From Algorimicrobium echini (GTDB lineage Bacteria; Bacteroidota; Bacteroidia; Flavobacteriales; Flavobacteriaceae): a stretch of 64,000 nt of DNA. Every line of letters begins with the position of its first letter. The stretch's first letter is position 1. Under the pieces are notes generated by a model that did not search any database, was not told the origin of the DNA, and was given only the letters and a program-made list of their open reading frames with translations. Both the position numbers and the translations under genes were made by a program. Shown here piece after piece: positions 49,532 to 57,469 of the stretch. Where the stretch lies: assembly GCF_900115185.1 (NCBI RefSeq), contig NZ_FOVN01000005.1, forward strand, positions 7,501-71,500, given 5' to 3'.

Positions 49532-49980
49532 TTACTGTTTTTTGGCTTCCTAAATTTTTTAAATTATTTGAAAACCTGAAAATGGTTTTCAATTACTGTT
49601 TTTTGGCTTCCTAATTTTTTTAAATTATTTGAAAACCTGAAAAATGGTTTTCAATTACTGTTTTTTGGCTTCCTAATTTTTTTAAATTATTTGAAAACCT
49701 GAAAATGGTTTCCAATTACTGTTTTTTGGCTTGCTAATTTTTTTAAATTATTTGAAAACCTAAAAAAATGGTTTTCAATTACTGTTTTTTGGCTTCCCCT
49801 TTTTTTAAATTATTTGAAAACCTGAAATTGGTTTTCAATTACTGTTTTTTGGCTTCCTGATTTTTTTAAATTATTTGAAAACCTGAAAATGGTTTTCAAT
49901 TACTGCTTTTTGGCTTCCTGATTTTTTTAAATTATTTGAAAACCTGAAAATGGTTTTCAATTACTGCTTTTTGGCTTCCT
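49532..49980. repeat. Tandem array of 60-63 bp units derived from the mazG 3' end
   Basis: Seven consecutive units start (plus strand TTACTG) at 49532, 49593, 49655, 49716, 49779, 49839 and 49900; the eighth start, 49961, is the mazG stop codon itself. Lengths are 61, 62, 61, 63, 60, 61 and 61 bases. Read on the minus strand, each unit carries a copy of the last 20 bases of mazG (six codons and stop), then a hairpin TTGAAAACC-loop-GGTTTTCAA, then an A-rich segment. The stem is kept in all units but one (one base change near 49711), while loop length varies (TGAAAAT, TGAAAAAT, TAAAAAAAT, TGAAATT). Units 6 and 7, nearest mazG, differ by one base. Lengths not divisible by 3 rule out coding. Confidence 0.95.
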
Positions 49981-50734
49981 CCCAAAAAACATCCATTTCA
50001 CGGAGTGTCATGTCTTTTAAGTTTTTGTTTAAAGATTTGGCTTTCAATTCTAAATACTGAAAGCGCTTGCTAAATTTTTTATTGGTTCTTTCTAGTGCAT
50101 TTTCAGGGTTAATACCTAAATACCTTGCATAATTTACCATAGAAAAAAGAACATCACCAAATTCACTTTCCATAGCTTCTTGGTTACCAGCTTTCACTTC
50201 GTCTTGAAATTCTTGAAGCTCCTCCTCCACTTTTTCCCAAACCTGTTTAGGTTCATCCCAATCGAATCCGACACCAGAAACTTTTTCTTGAATCCTACTA
50301 GCTTTTACTAGTGCTGGTAAACTTTTTGGAACACCTTCCAAAACACTTTTTTTACCTTCTTTAAGTTTTAAATTTTCCCAGTTTCGTTTTACATCTGCTT
50401 CATTTTCAACTTTAACATTGCCATAAATATGTGGATGTCTATGAATGAGTTTTTCGCAAATACCATTACAAACATCAGCTATATCAAAATGGTTGGTTTC
50501 GCTTCCAATTTTAGCATAGAAAACTATATGTAGAAGCACATCACCCAGCTCTTTTTTTACCTCATTTAAATCGTGATCTAAAATAGCATCGCCCAATTCG
50601 TAAGTTTCCTCTATGGTTAAATGGCGAAGGGTTTCCATAGTTTGCTTTTTATCCCAAGGACATTGCGCACGCAAATCATCCATGATGGTTAATAGTCTAT
50701 TAAAAGCTTGTAGTTGATCTTCTCTGGTATTCAT
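49961..50734 (-). CDS. mazG: Nucleoside triphosphate pyrophosphohydrolase MazG
   Basis: House-cleaning enzyme that hydrolyses NTPs and dNTPs to monophosphates. The 257 residues hold two MazG domains: first about 8-110 (CPWDKKQTMETLRHLTIEETYEL, ELGDVLLHIVFYAKI; divalent metal ligands EExxE/ExxD) and second about 165-245 (KVEEELQEFQDEVKAG, ESEFGDVLFSMVNYARYL), with RHPHIYG and VSGVGFDWDEP linking them. Normal family length. Its last 20 bases are repeated seven times in the array directly downstream. Confidence 0.95.
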   Translation of the reverse strand: MNTREDQLQAFNRLLTIMDDLRAQCPWDKKQTMETLRHLTIEETYELGDAILDHDLNEVKKELGDVLLHIVFYAKIGSETNHFDIADVCNGICEKLIHRHPHIYGNVKVENEADVKRNWENLKLKEGKKSVLEGVPKSLPALVKASRIQEKVSGVGFDWDEPKQVWEKVEEELQEFQDEVKAGNQEAMESEFGDVLFSMVNYARYLGINPENALERTNKKFSKRFQYLELKAKSLNKNLKDMTLREMDVFWEEAKKQ

Positions 50735-50787
50735 AATTGGTTTTTGATAAAATTACAATTAATATTGTTTTAAATATCTGACAAACT

Positions 50788-50826
50788 AAAAAATCCAGTG
50801 ACACATAAGCGTTACTGGATTTTTTA
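50788..50826 (-). terminator. Terminator of the DUF5606 gene
   Basis: Stem AAAAAATCCAGT / ACTGGATTTTTT, with a 14-base loop and T run on the minus strand, 23 bases past the stop at 50849. Confidence 0.85.
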
Positions 50827-50848
50827 CATTCAAGATAGTGAACTGTTA

Positions 50849-51280
50849 CTATTCTTCCTCATCTGTTGCTACCGATTCGGTTTCAGGCTCTGCTTCAAAA
50901 TCTAACAAATCATTTTTCTGAAGTAAATTATACCACTGTATAATTTTTTTAATATCACTTGCATACACACGATCTTCATCGTAATCTGGTAATACTTCAA
51001 AGAAATACTCTTCTAATTTATCTTTATTATCTTTATGACTTATTGATGTTTCACCACCAGATTCTTTTTCTTTAATTAAATTAAAAACCTCTCGTAATGG
51101 TTTTTCTTCCGTAAGTGTGTAAATAGCAATTTCACTTAAGATACTTACATTATGATGGATGCCTACAGACATTTTTTTACCATCTAACAAGGATTCAGCT
51201 ATAAAGCCACCTCTTGTTTGTGCCATCATTTTATACAATCCTGGTTTTCCTGCTATTGATAATACTTTTTCTAAACTCAT
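50849..51280 (-). CDS. DUF5606 protein
   Basis: Conserved Bacteroidota cytoplasmic protein of 143 residues. It begins SLEKVLSIAGKPGLYKMMAQ and has IYTLTEEKPLREVF and DYDEDRVYASDIKKIIQWY; the end is acidic (DFEAEPETESVATDEEE). No catalytic motif is recognisable and no function is known to me. It follows def by 53 bases in the same direction and precedes mazG, a conserved-looking group. Confidence 0.85.
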   Translation of the reverse strand: MSLEKVLSIAGKPGLYKMMAQTRGGFIAESLLDGKKMSVGIHHNVSILSEIAIYTLTEEKPLREVFNLIKEKESGGETSISHKDNKDKLEEYFFEVLPDYDEDRVYASDIKKIIQWYNLLQKNDLLDFEAEPETESVATDEEE

Positions 51281-51333
51281 ATCTTCATTTTAAGGTGGGC
51301 AAATATCTTATGTTTACTTATGTTAAACAAATA

Positions 51334-51924
51334 TTATCGTTTCTTTTTTTGACTTGGGAAACGCATACGATAATCCACACTTATTTTTCCTTTAGAAATA
51401 TTTGAAAGTTTCCCTTTAATCAGGCGTTTCTTTAATGACGATAGTTTATCTGTAAATAAAACACCTTCTATATGGTCGTATTCATGCTGAATAACACGCG
51501 CTACCAAACCATCGTAAGTTTTGGTGTGCTTTTCGAAGTTTTCATCGTAAAATTCGATAGTTATTGTTGGTTTTCTAAACACATCTTCACGCACGTCTGG
51601 GATACTTAAACAGCCTTCATTAAAAGCCCATTCATCACCAGTTTCTTCTAAAATTTTAGCATTAATAAATGTTTGCTTAAAATCTTTTAAAAAAGCACGT
51701 TCTTCTTCCGAAAAGACTTCATCTTCAGCAAATGGCGATGTGTCAACTAAAAACAAACGAATATCCAAACCTATTTGTGGAGCTGCAAGACCAACTCCAT
51801 AAGCATTGTACATGGTTTCATACATGTTGTCTAATAATTCATCTAATTTTGGGTAGTCCTTTGTAATTTCTTTTCCTACTTTTTTTAAAATAGGATCGCC
51901 ATAGGCTATAACGGGTAATATCAT
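51334..51924 (-). CDS. def: Peptide deformylase
   Basis: Removes the formyl group from nascent proteins. The 196 residues hold the three motifs: GVGLAAPQIG (about 43-52), EGCLSIPDVR with the metal-binding Cys, and QHEYDHIEG with both metal-binding His and the catalytic Glu. A longer insert precedes motif 2 (DTSPFAEDEVFSEEERAFLK), as is usual in Bacteroidota. Followed by the DUF5606 gene. Confidence 0.97.
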   Translation of the reverse strand: MILPVIAYGDPILKKVGKEITKDYPKLDELLDNMYETMYNAYGVGLAAPQIGLDIRLFLVDTSPFAEDEVFSEEERAFLKDFKQTFINAKILEETGDEWAFNEGCLSIPDVREDVFRKPTITIEFYDENFEKHTKTYDGLVARVIQHEYDHIEGVLFTDKLSSLKKRLIKGKLSNISKGKISVDYRMRFPSQKKKR

Positions 51925-51981
51925 GGATTTTTAATTCTAGAAATTCTTTGCAAAAATACAATACTTCTTAATTATACCCAT

Positions 51982-52010
51982 AAAAAAACTCCTTTAAAAA
52001 AGGAGTTTTT
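51982..52010 (-). terminator. Terminator of the small secreted-protein gene
   Basis: Stem AAAAACTCCT / AGGAGTTTTT (loop TTAAAAA), T-rich in both directions, 27 bases past the stop at 52037. Confidence 0.85.
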
Positions 52011-52036
52011 AAGTATATACTAATGTTTTTAATGTT

Positions 52037-52282
52037 TTAGCAAATTAGACGTGTTTCCTTTAAAACAAAAATATTAATTCTTCCGTTTAATTTTGATTCA
52101 ATTTTTTCAGTTAGAATATCTTTCTTTTTAGCAGCTAACTCATTAGATTCTGTTTTTACAGCTACGGTTTTTTGACTTGTTGACTCAATCTTTTTTAAGT
52201 CTTCAGTTTTATTAGAAGTTTGAGCTTGCATACCAGCTAAACTAAATACTGTAAAAATCCCGATTAATAAAAACTGTCTCAT
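52037..52282 (-). CDS. Small exported protein, 81 aa, unknown
   Basis: Signal peptide MRQFLLIGIFTVFSLAGMQAQ, then about 60 residues rich in Lys, Glu, Ser and Thr (TEDLKKIESTSQKTVAVKTE) ending LKETRLIC. No domain is recognised. The gene is real by its own terminator and a TATATTTG -7 element on the minus strand (52316-52309), 27 bases upstream. Repeat copies lie directly upstream of that element. Confidence 0.65.
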   Translation of the reverse strand: MRQFLLIGIFTVFSLAGMQAQTSNKTEDLKKIESTSQKTVAVKTESNELAAKKKDILTEKIESKLNGRINIFVLKETRLIC

Positions 52283-52308
52283 TGTTATGTTGCTTTAATT
52301 GAACACGA

Positions 52309-52316
52309 CAAATATA
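52309..52316 (-). promoter_or_regulatory. -7 element before the small exported protein gene
   Basis: CAAATATA on the plus strand reads TATATTTG on the minus strand. Repeat copy A (52319-52337) lies between this element and the expected -33 position, as an operator would. No clear TTG is present. Confidence 0.5.
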
Positions 52317-52318
52317 AT

Positions 52319-52560
52319 ATCGATAAACGGTAAGGCTATAATTAATTTGTTGAAACACAAGATATACTCGTTAATAAGACAAAGCCTTACCTTTTATCGA
52401 TAAACGTAACGCTAATAGACCTTTACAAACGGTATTTTACCGACAAGGCTCTTAAAACAAGCTCATTATAAAGTATATAAGTAAACTATTACGAATAAAA
52501 AAAAAGCTGATAAATCTATAAAAACAGCTTAAAAACAATACCATCCGATAAACGGTAAGC
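52319..52560. repeat. Dispersed CGATAAACGGTAAG-type repeats in a 335-bp gap
   Basis: The gap 52283-52617 holds no gene but five related copies: A, ATCGATAAACGGTAAGGCT (52319-52337); B, its inverse with one mismatch (52383-52401); C, a direct copy with one deletion and one change (52396-52413), overlapping B through ATCGAT; D, a palindromic form CGGTA-TTT-TACCG (52430-52442) followed by AAGGCT; E, CGATAAACGGTAAGC (52546-52560). A and B can fold into a long hairpin. A separate AAGCTG / CAGCTT hairpin lies at 52504-52530. Confidence 0.8.
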
Positions 52561-52564
52561 AAAA

Positions 52565-52594
52565 AAAAACTTCTTACATGTGTAAGAAGTTTTT
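52565..52594 (-). terminator. Terminator of the small T9SS protein gene
   Basis: Perfect 14-base inverted repeat AAAAACTTCTTACA / TGTAAGAAGTTTTT around TG, with a T run on the minus strand, 24 bases past the stop at 52618. Confidence 0.88.
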
Positions 52595-52617
52595 AGACTT
52601 AAATGGAAATAAAAATA

Positions 52618-53214
52618 TTATTTCATTATGACAACCTTTTTTGATACGGTTGAAGATCCACTTTTAATTTGTAATAAATACACACCATTTGGTAAATTGG
52701 AAATCTCTAATTGCTTTCTGGCAAGATTAGACACGGTTTCTGTTAAAACACGTTTTCCTGTTACAGAAAACAAATTAATTTGGGCGTTTAAGTTACTCCC
52801 AAAAACAACATTAAATGAATTGCCTTGAACTACTGGGTTAGGAAAAACAACAAAATTATTTAAAGCTTTATCGATAGAATCTATAGATAAGGTTTCATCT
52901 GTTAAATTTCCATTCGTGTACTCACAGGTTGCTGTTCCGAAATCTGCTGTAAATAATGTGGCATTCATAATAGGGGTGTCGCCAGGCTCAATATCATAAA
53001 CAGCAGAAGAGCTATCACAAATTGTTAAATTAAAAGTACTCCCTTCCACAGTTATTGTTGTTGGTCTATCTACACAAGGTGGCGCTCCTGCATCATAAAA
53101 AAAGAATAACGAGGTTGTATTAGTAAACCCATTATCTGGACAAATTTGCGCTTGCGCTTGGTTAAAAAAGAAAAGTGCCGTTAAAAGCACTATAAACATG
53201 TAATTTTTTTTCAT
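52618..53214 (-). CDS. Small T9SS-sorted secreted protein
   Basis: 198-residue exported protein: signal peptide MKKNYMFIVLLTALFFFNQAQAQ, a short middle region with five Cys (ICPDNG, PPCVDR, TICDSS, TATCEY) and a C-terminal type A sorting domain (VVFPNPVVQGNSFNVVFG ... LPNGVYLLQIKSG). The middle may be a disulfide-bonded peptide module; function unknown. ATG at 53214 begins the signal peptide; an upstream start at 53268 would add 18 unsupported residues. A TATATTTG -7 element lies at 53244-53237, with a TTTG 21 bases further upstream. Confidence 0.82.
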   Translation of the reverse strand: MKKNYMFIVLLTALFFFNQAQAQICPDNGFTNTTSLFFFYDAGAPPCVDRPTTITVEGSTFNLTICDSSSAVYDIEPGDTPIMNATLFTADFGTATCEYTNGNLTDETLSIDSIDKALNNFVVFPNPVVQGNSFNVVFGSNLNAQINLFSVTGKRVLTETVSNLARKQLEISNLPNGVYLLQIKSGSSTVSKKVVIMK

Positions 53215-53359
53215 AATAAACTGATTTGGTTTTGGACAAATATAATTCGCAGGCCCAATCAATTTCAAAAATATCTGTCAACTAGCCTATAAAAACGACA
53301 AGCTTACTATTTTTAACGGGATAGGTATTTCAAGGCACTTATTCGTGATTGTAAATCAG

Positions 53360-53770
53360 TTATTTATTATTTAAGTAACTCTGAAGAATTAGCGTTGCAC
53401 TAATTTCATCCACTAATGCTTTATTTTGCCTTTTCTTTTTTGATAAACCACTGTCTATCATACTTTGAAAGGCCATTTTTGAAGTAAACCGCTCATCAAC
53501 ACGAGCAATAGGGATTTGCGGAATAGATTTTTGCAACTTACTCAAAAAAGGCTGAATTAGTGCCTCACTTTCTGAAGCTTGATTATTCATTTGCTTGGGT
53601 TCGCCAACAACGAATAATTCAACAGATTCAGTTTTAACATAATCTATTAAAAAACTAATTAATTCCTTGGTAGCTACCGTTGTTAATCCCGAAGCAATAA
53701 TTTGCAGTTCATCTGTAACAGCTATTCCTGTTCTTACTTTTCCATAATCTATTGCGAGTATACGTCCCAT
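53360..53770 (-). CDS. ruvX: Putative Holliday junction resolvase RuvX (YqgF)
   Basis: RNase H-fold protein of 136 residues; bacterial YqgF is linked to 16S rRNA 5' end maturation as well as junction cleavage. Motifs: GRILAIDYGKVRTGIAVTD (first Asp), VGEPKQMN, ARVDERFTSKMA and LVDEISATLILQSYL (second acidic residue). Normal length. A CAAAGTTA (minus TAACTTTG) lies 8 bases upstream of the start. Confidence 0.92.
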   Translation of the reverse strand: MGRILAIDYGKVRTGIAVTDELQIIASGLTTVATKELISFLIDYVKTESVELFVVGEPKQMNNQASESEALIQPFLSKLQKSIPQIPIARVDERFTSKMAFQSMIDSGLSKKKRQNKALVDEISATLILQSYLNNK

Positions 53771-53860
53771 ATAACGACAAAGTTACCATTAAAAACCAAA
53801 ACTTAATCAAATATTACATTTTTTAAAAGCAATCCATAATAAAGAATTCATTTATAACTT

Positions 53861-53868
53861 TATCTTTG
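53861..53868 (+). promoter_or_regulatory. TAnnTTTG -7 element before dapD
   Basis: TATCTTTG matches the -7 consensus, 52 bases upstream of the dapD ATG. No TTG is found at the standard distance. Confidence 0.45.
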
Positions 53869-53920
53869 TGAAAAGAGCAAAATAATACATTTTAGACGCC
53901 TAAACTTTAGTATAAATATT

Positions 53921-54736
53921 ATGAAACAACTACAGCAAATTATAGAAAACGCATGGGATAATCGTGAATTATTAACGGATACGGTCACTATTGATAGTAT
54001 TCGAAGTGTTATAGACTTATTAGATGAAGGTACACTACGCGTTGCTGAACCAACTGCTAAAGGTTGGAAAGTAAATGAATGGGTAAAAAAAGCGGTCGTC
54101 TTATATTTCCCTATTCAAAAAATGGAAACTTTTGAGGTCGGCATTTTTGAATATCATGATAAAATTCCTTTAAAAACAGGTTATAAAGATAAAGGTATTC
54201 GAGTGGTACCACATGCAGTTGCACGGCATGGTGCTTATATTTCTAAAGGTGTTATAATGATGCCGAGTTATGTAAATATTGGTGCTTATGTAGATGAAGG
54301 CACGATGGTAGATACTTGGGCTACAGTAGGCAGTTGCGCTCAAATTGGTAAAAACGTGCATCTTTCAGGCGGTGTTGGTATTGGTGGTGTTTTAGAGCCG
54401 CTTCAAGCTGCTCCTGTTATTATAGAGGATGGTGCCTTTATTGGTTCTCGTTGTATTGTAGTTGAAGGTGTTAAAGTTGAAAAAGAAGCTGTTTTAGGTG
54501 CTAATGTTGTTTTAACCATGAGTACTAAAATTATAGATGTTACTGGCGATGAACCAATTGAAACGAAAGGCATTATTCCTGCTCGTTCTGTAGTTATTCC
54601 TGGTAGTTACACTAAAAAATTTCAAGCAGGAGAATTTCAAGTGCCATGTGCATTAATTATCGGAAAACGTAAAGAGAGTACCAACAAGAAAACATCTTTA
54701 AACGATGCGCTTCGTGAGTATGATGTAGCGGTTTAA
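53921..54736 (+). CDS. dapD: Tetrahydrodipicolinate N-succinyltransferase
   Basis: Lysine/diaminopimelate pathway enzyme using succinyl-CoA. The 271 residues have an N-terminal helical domain, then a left-handed beta-helix of hexapeptide repeats (GAYVDEGTMVDTWATVGSCAQIG, GVGIGGVLEPLQAAPVIIEDGAFIGSRC), with the conserved RVVPHAVARHGAYI and a C-terminal SYTKKF. Normal length. It stands apart from the glycan genes downstream. Confidence 0.97.
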   Translation: MKQLQQIIENAWDNRELLTDTVTIDSIRSVIDLLDEGTLRVAEPTAKGWKVNEWVKKAVVLYFPIQKMETFEVGIFEYHDKIPLKTGYKDKGIRVVPHAVARHGAYISKGVIMMPSYVNIGAYVDEGTMVDTWATVGSCAQIGKNVHLSGGVGIGGVLEPLQAAPVIIEDGAFIGSRCIVVEGVKVEKEAVLGANVVLTMSTKIIDVTGDEPIETKGIIPARSVVIPGSYTKKFQAGEFQVPCALIIGKRKESTNKKTSLNDALREYDVAV

Positions 54737-54796
54737 TTTAGTTTACAGTAGCCGTGTACAGTAGAAGTTTGAAAGAATAAAAACAAACCTAGTTAT

Positions 54797-55864
54797 TTGA
54801 AAGTATTAGTTATACAACAAAAAATGATTGGTGATGTGCTCACAACTAGTGTCTTATTTAAGGCCTTACGAGAGCGCTATCCAAATGCGCAATTAGATTA
54901 CTTAATAAATTCGCATACGTTTCCAGTTGTAAAAAACAATCCGTTTATTGATAATTTCATCTTCTTTACACCTGAAGCCGAAAAAAGCAAAATAGCGCTT
55001 TGGTCTTTAGCTAAATCTGTAAAAAAAGAAAAGTATGATGTGGTAATGGATGTGTATTCAAAACTATCCAGTAACCTCATTACTGCTTTATCTGGAGCTA
55101 AAACTAAAATTTCTTATTATAAGCCGTATACAAGTTTCCTATATCATCACAATATAAAACGCAGTAATAAAACGGATCAAGCTTGCGGTTTAGCAATAGT
55201 TAATCGTTTGCAGTTGCTAGAACCTTTAGATATTTATATTCAATCAGCTCGTCCTAAAATTTATTTGACAACGGAAGAACTTGAAACAAGTAAACAATTT
55301 TTAATTTCAAATGGAATAAACCTCGATAAACCACTAATTATGATTAGTGTTTTAGGCAGTGGCCCTAATAAAACCTATCCGTTTGAGTACATGGCACAAG
55401 TAATTGACCAAATTGTAGCTACAACAGATGGTCAGGTTTTATTTAATTATATTCCAAAGCAGGAAGCCGATGCTCAAGCCATTTTTAAGCTCTGTAAACC
55501 AGAAACACAAAACCATATTTATCTCAATTTATTTGGAAAAAGTCTGCGTGAATTTTTAGCACTCACAGCACATTGTCATGCATTAATTGGAAATGAAGGT
55601 GGCGCTATAAATATGGCTAAAGCATTAAATATAAAAACATTTACCATTTTTTCACCGTGGATTGATAAAGATACTTGGAATATTTTTGAGGAAAAATGTG
55701 TAAATGAATCCGTGCATTTAAAAGACTACAAACCAGAATTATATAAAGAGAAAAGAGAGAAAGATATGAAACCACAGGCCACGGAATTATATCAAGTATT
55801 TAATCCTAATTTGTTCACTGAAAAATTACAAGTATTTTTAAAGAAATTAATTGCACATGGTTAA
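54797..55864 (+). CDS. GT9 heptosyltransferase-like protein (TTG start)
   Basis: LPS core glycosyltransferase of family 9, 355 residues. The N-terminus KVLVIQQKMIGDVLTTSVLF and the C-terminal ALIGNEGGAINMAKALNIKTFTIFSPW (nucleotide-sugar site, GNEGG) are typical of ADP-heptose transferases. The start is TTG at 54797; the reading frame has no better start before this conserved first strand. The stop overlaps the next gene by 8 bases. Confidence 0.87.
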   Translation: MKVLVIQQKMIGDVLTTSVLFKALRERYPNAQLDYLINSHTFPVVKNNPFIDNFIFFTPEAEKSKIALWSLAKSVKKEKYDVVMDVYSKLSSNLITALSGAKTKISYYKPYTSFLYHHNIKRSNKTDQACGLAIVNRLQLLEPLDIYIQSARPKIYLTTEELETSKQFLISNGINLDKPLIMISVLGSGPNKTYPFEYMAQVIDQIVATTDGQVLFNYIPKQEADAQAIFKLCKPETQNHIYLNLFGKSLREFLALTAHCHALIGNEGGAINMAKALNIKTFTIFSPWIDKDTWNIFEEKCVNESVHLKDYKPELYKEKREKDMKPQATELYQVFNPNLFTEKLQVFLKKLIAHG

Positions 55865-56615
55865 GTTATCTGCAGTCATAATAACTTATAATGAAGAAGA
55901 ACATTTAGAAAAATGTTTAAAATCTTTAATAGAAGTTGCCGATGAAATTATAGTCTTAGATTCCTACTCTACTGACCGAACAGAAGCTATTTGCAAAGCC
56001 TATAATGTTTCATTTATCCAGCATAAATTTGAAGGTTACATTGAGCAAAAAAACATAGCTATTAACAAGGCGAGTTTTGAGCACATATTATCATTAGACG
56101 GTGATGAAGCTCTGTCTGAATCTTTAAAAAAATCCATCTTAAAAACAAAGTCGAACTGGCAATTTGATGGTTATTATTGCAACCGCATGAATAATTATTG
56201 TGGTCAATGGATTAAGCACTCTGATTGGTATCCAGATAAAAAACTACGCTTATTTAAAAAACAAAGTGGAGAATGGCAAGGTATTAATCCACATGACAGT
56301 TTCACATTAAAACCTGGAAAAAGTTCTGGAAAATTAGAAGGTGATTTATTGCATTGGATTTTTAGAGACTATCAAGAACACAATCAAAAAGTAGAACGTT
56401 TTTCTACAATTGCTGCTGAAGCCTATTTTAAGTTAGGAAAAAAATCATCTATTTGGAAAATACTCTACAGACCAAGCTGGGCATTTTTTAAAGCCTATTT
56501 TTTAAGACTTGGTTTTTTGGATGGACTTAATGGTTTTATTATTTGTGTACAGACCTTTAATGTCACATTTTTAAAATACATTAAACTCTATCAAATCTGG
56601 AAAAACAAGGTTTAG
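55857..56615 (+). CDS. GT2 glycosyltransferase, WaaE/KdtX-like
   Basis: 252 residues of GT-A fold: LSAVIITYNEEEHLEKCLKSL, IIVLDSYSTDRTEAI and the DxD-like SLDGDEALS. The pattern YNRMNNYCGQWIKHSDWYPDKKLRLFKK resembles the LPS inner-core WaaE group. ATG at 55857, inside the end of the heptosyltransferase gene, is preferred over TTG at 55851. Inferred role: inner-core sugar addition. Confidence 0.88.
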   Translation: MVKLSAVIITYNEEEHLEKCLKSLIEVADEIIVLDSYSTDRTEAICKAYNVSFIQHKFEGYIEQKNIAINKASFEHILSLDGDEALSESLKKSILKTKSNWQFDGYYCNRMNNYCGQWIKHSDWYPDKKLRLFKKQSGEWQGINPHDSFTLKPGKSSGKLEGDLLHWIFRDYQEHNQKVERFSTIAAEAYFKLGKKSSIWKILYRPSWAFFKAYFLRLGFLDGLNGFIICVQTFNVTFLKYIKLYQIWKNKV

Positions 56616-56616
56616 T

Positions 56617-57378
56617 TTATTTTTTTCGCCAAAAAAACACCTTATTTTTAATACGTCTTTTTCTATGAAATCGGTTCTGAAACGCTTCGGTTTCAGCCCA
56701 CATTAAATTAAAAACGCGATTATAATCATAACCTCCTAATTTAGCATATTCGTCACTCATGACCTCTACCATTGATTTGTGAATCGTTAAGCGTGCAAAG
56801 TTTTTAATACGGGTTTCTAAATCCATATCACCAAACTCCATCCGGTTTAAATCCACTAAATAAAATTTATACGCACCATCGTTTAATTGAATCAACGTGT
56901 TTCCAGGCGAATGGTCTAGAAAATTCACGCCAGCTTTATGAAGTCCAAATGTAAATCGTGTAAAAGCACGTAAAATGGCTTCATGATTCGCCATAGTTAA
57001 GTTGAAAGTCAATTCACGATAGGTTAAATCATAAGGCAAGTGCTCGCTGATATAATAACTTTTCTTGAATAAAAAAGGTGTTTTATACTCATAAAAAGCA
57101 ATAGGTTGAGGCGTTCCAATGCCTAAATGTAGGAGACGTTTAGCATATTCAAAAGACCTTTGTGCTTTACTTTTTCTAAAAAAGCGATAGGCAATCTGAT
57201 TCACCAAATTCGGAATTTTAAAAGATTTCACGTTAATCGTTAAACCATTTAAATTGTATAGTTTTAGTGAATTCCGATCCTGATTACCAAAATTCTCACC
57301 AGTCGTTTCATAATTTTCAATATAAGATGTAAGCTGTTGCTCATCCTTCTGAAACGCCTTGTGCACTGTGTAATTCAT
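56617..57378 (-). CDS. Kdo/LPS-kinase-like (KdkA/WaaP family) protein
   Basis: 253-residue protein-kinase-fold enzyme expected to phosphorylate LPS core sugars. Visible motifs: RRFFRKSKAQRSF-like N-lobe (residues 68-80), the catalytic loop FLDHSPGNTLI (Asp and Asn) and LVDLNRMEFGD as the metal-binding Asp segment. C-terminus is basic. Convergent with the GT2 gene, stop codons separated by 1 base. Confidence 0.85.
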   Translation of the reverse strand: MNYTVHKAFQKDEQQLTSYIENYETTGENFGNQDRNSLKLYNLNGLTINVKSFKIPNLVNQIAYRFFRKSKAQRSFEYAKRLLHLGIGTPQPIAFYEYKTPFLFKKSYYISEHLPYDLTYRELTFNLTMANHEAILRAFTRFTFGLHKAGVNFLDHSPGNTLIQLNDGAYKFYLVDLNRMEFGDMDLETRIKNFARLTIHKSMVEVMSDEYAKLGGYDYNRVFNLMWAETEAFQNRFHRKRRIKNKVFFWRKK

Positions 57379-57469
57379 CCTACAATATTACAATATTTAT
57401 TTTATTTTTATTCGGAATTAAATTAGCAGTTGGTTTTCATTTTATATAATTTGCACAAAAGCTTTTCGT

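Noticed and set aside
49532-49980. CRISPR array
   Set aside because: The whole 60-63 bp unit repeats, with no unique spacers, and the units match the mazG 3' end. No cas genes are present.
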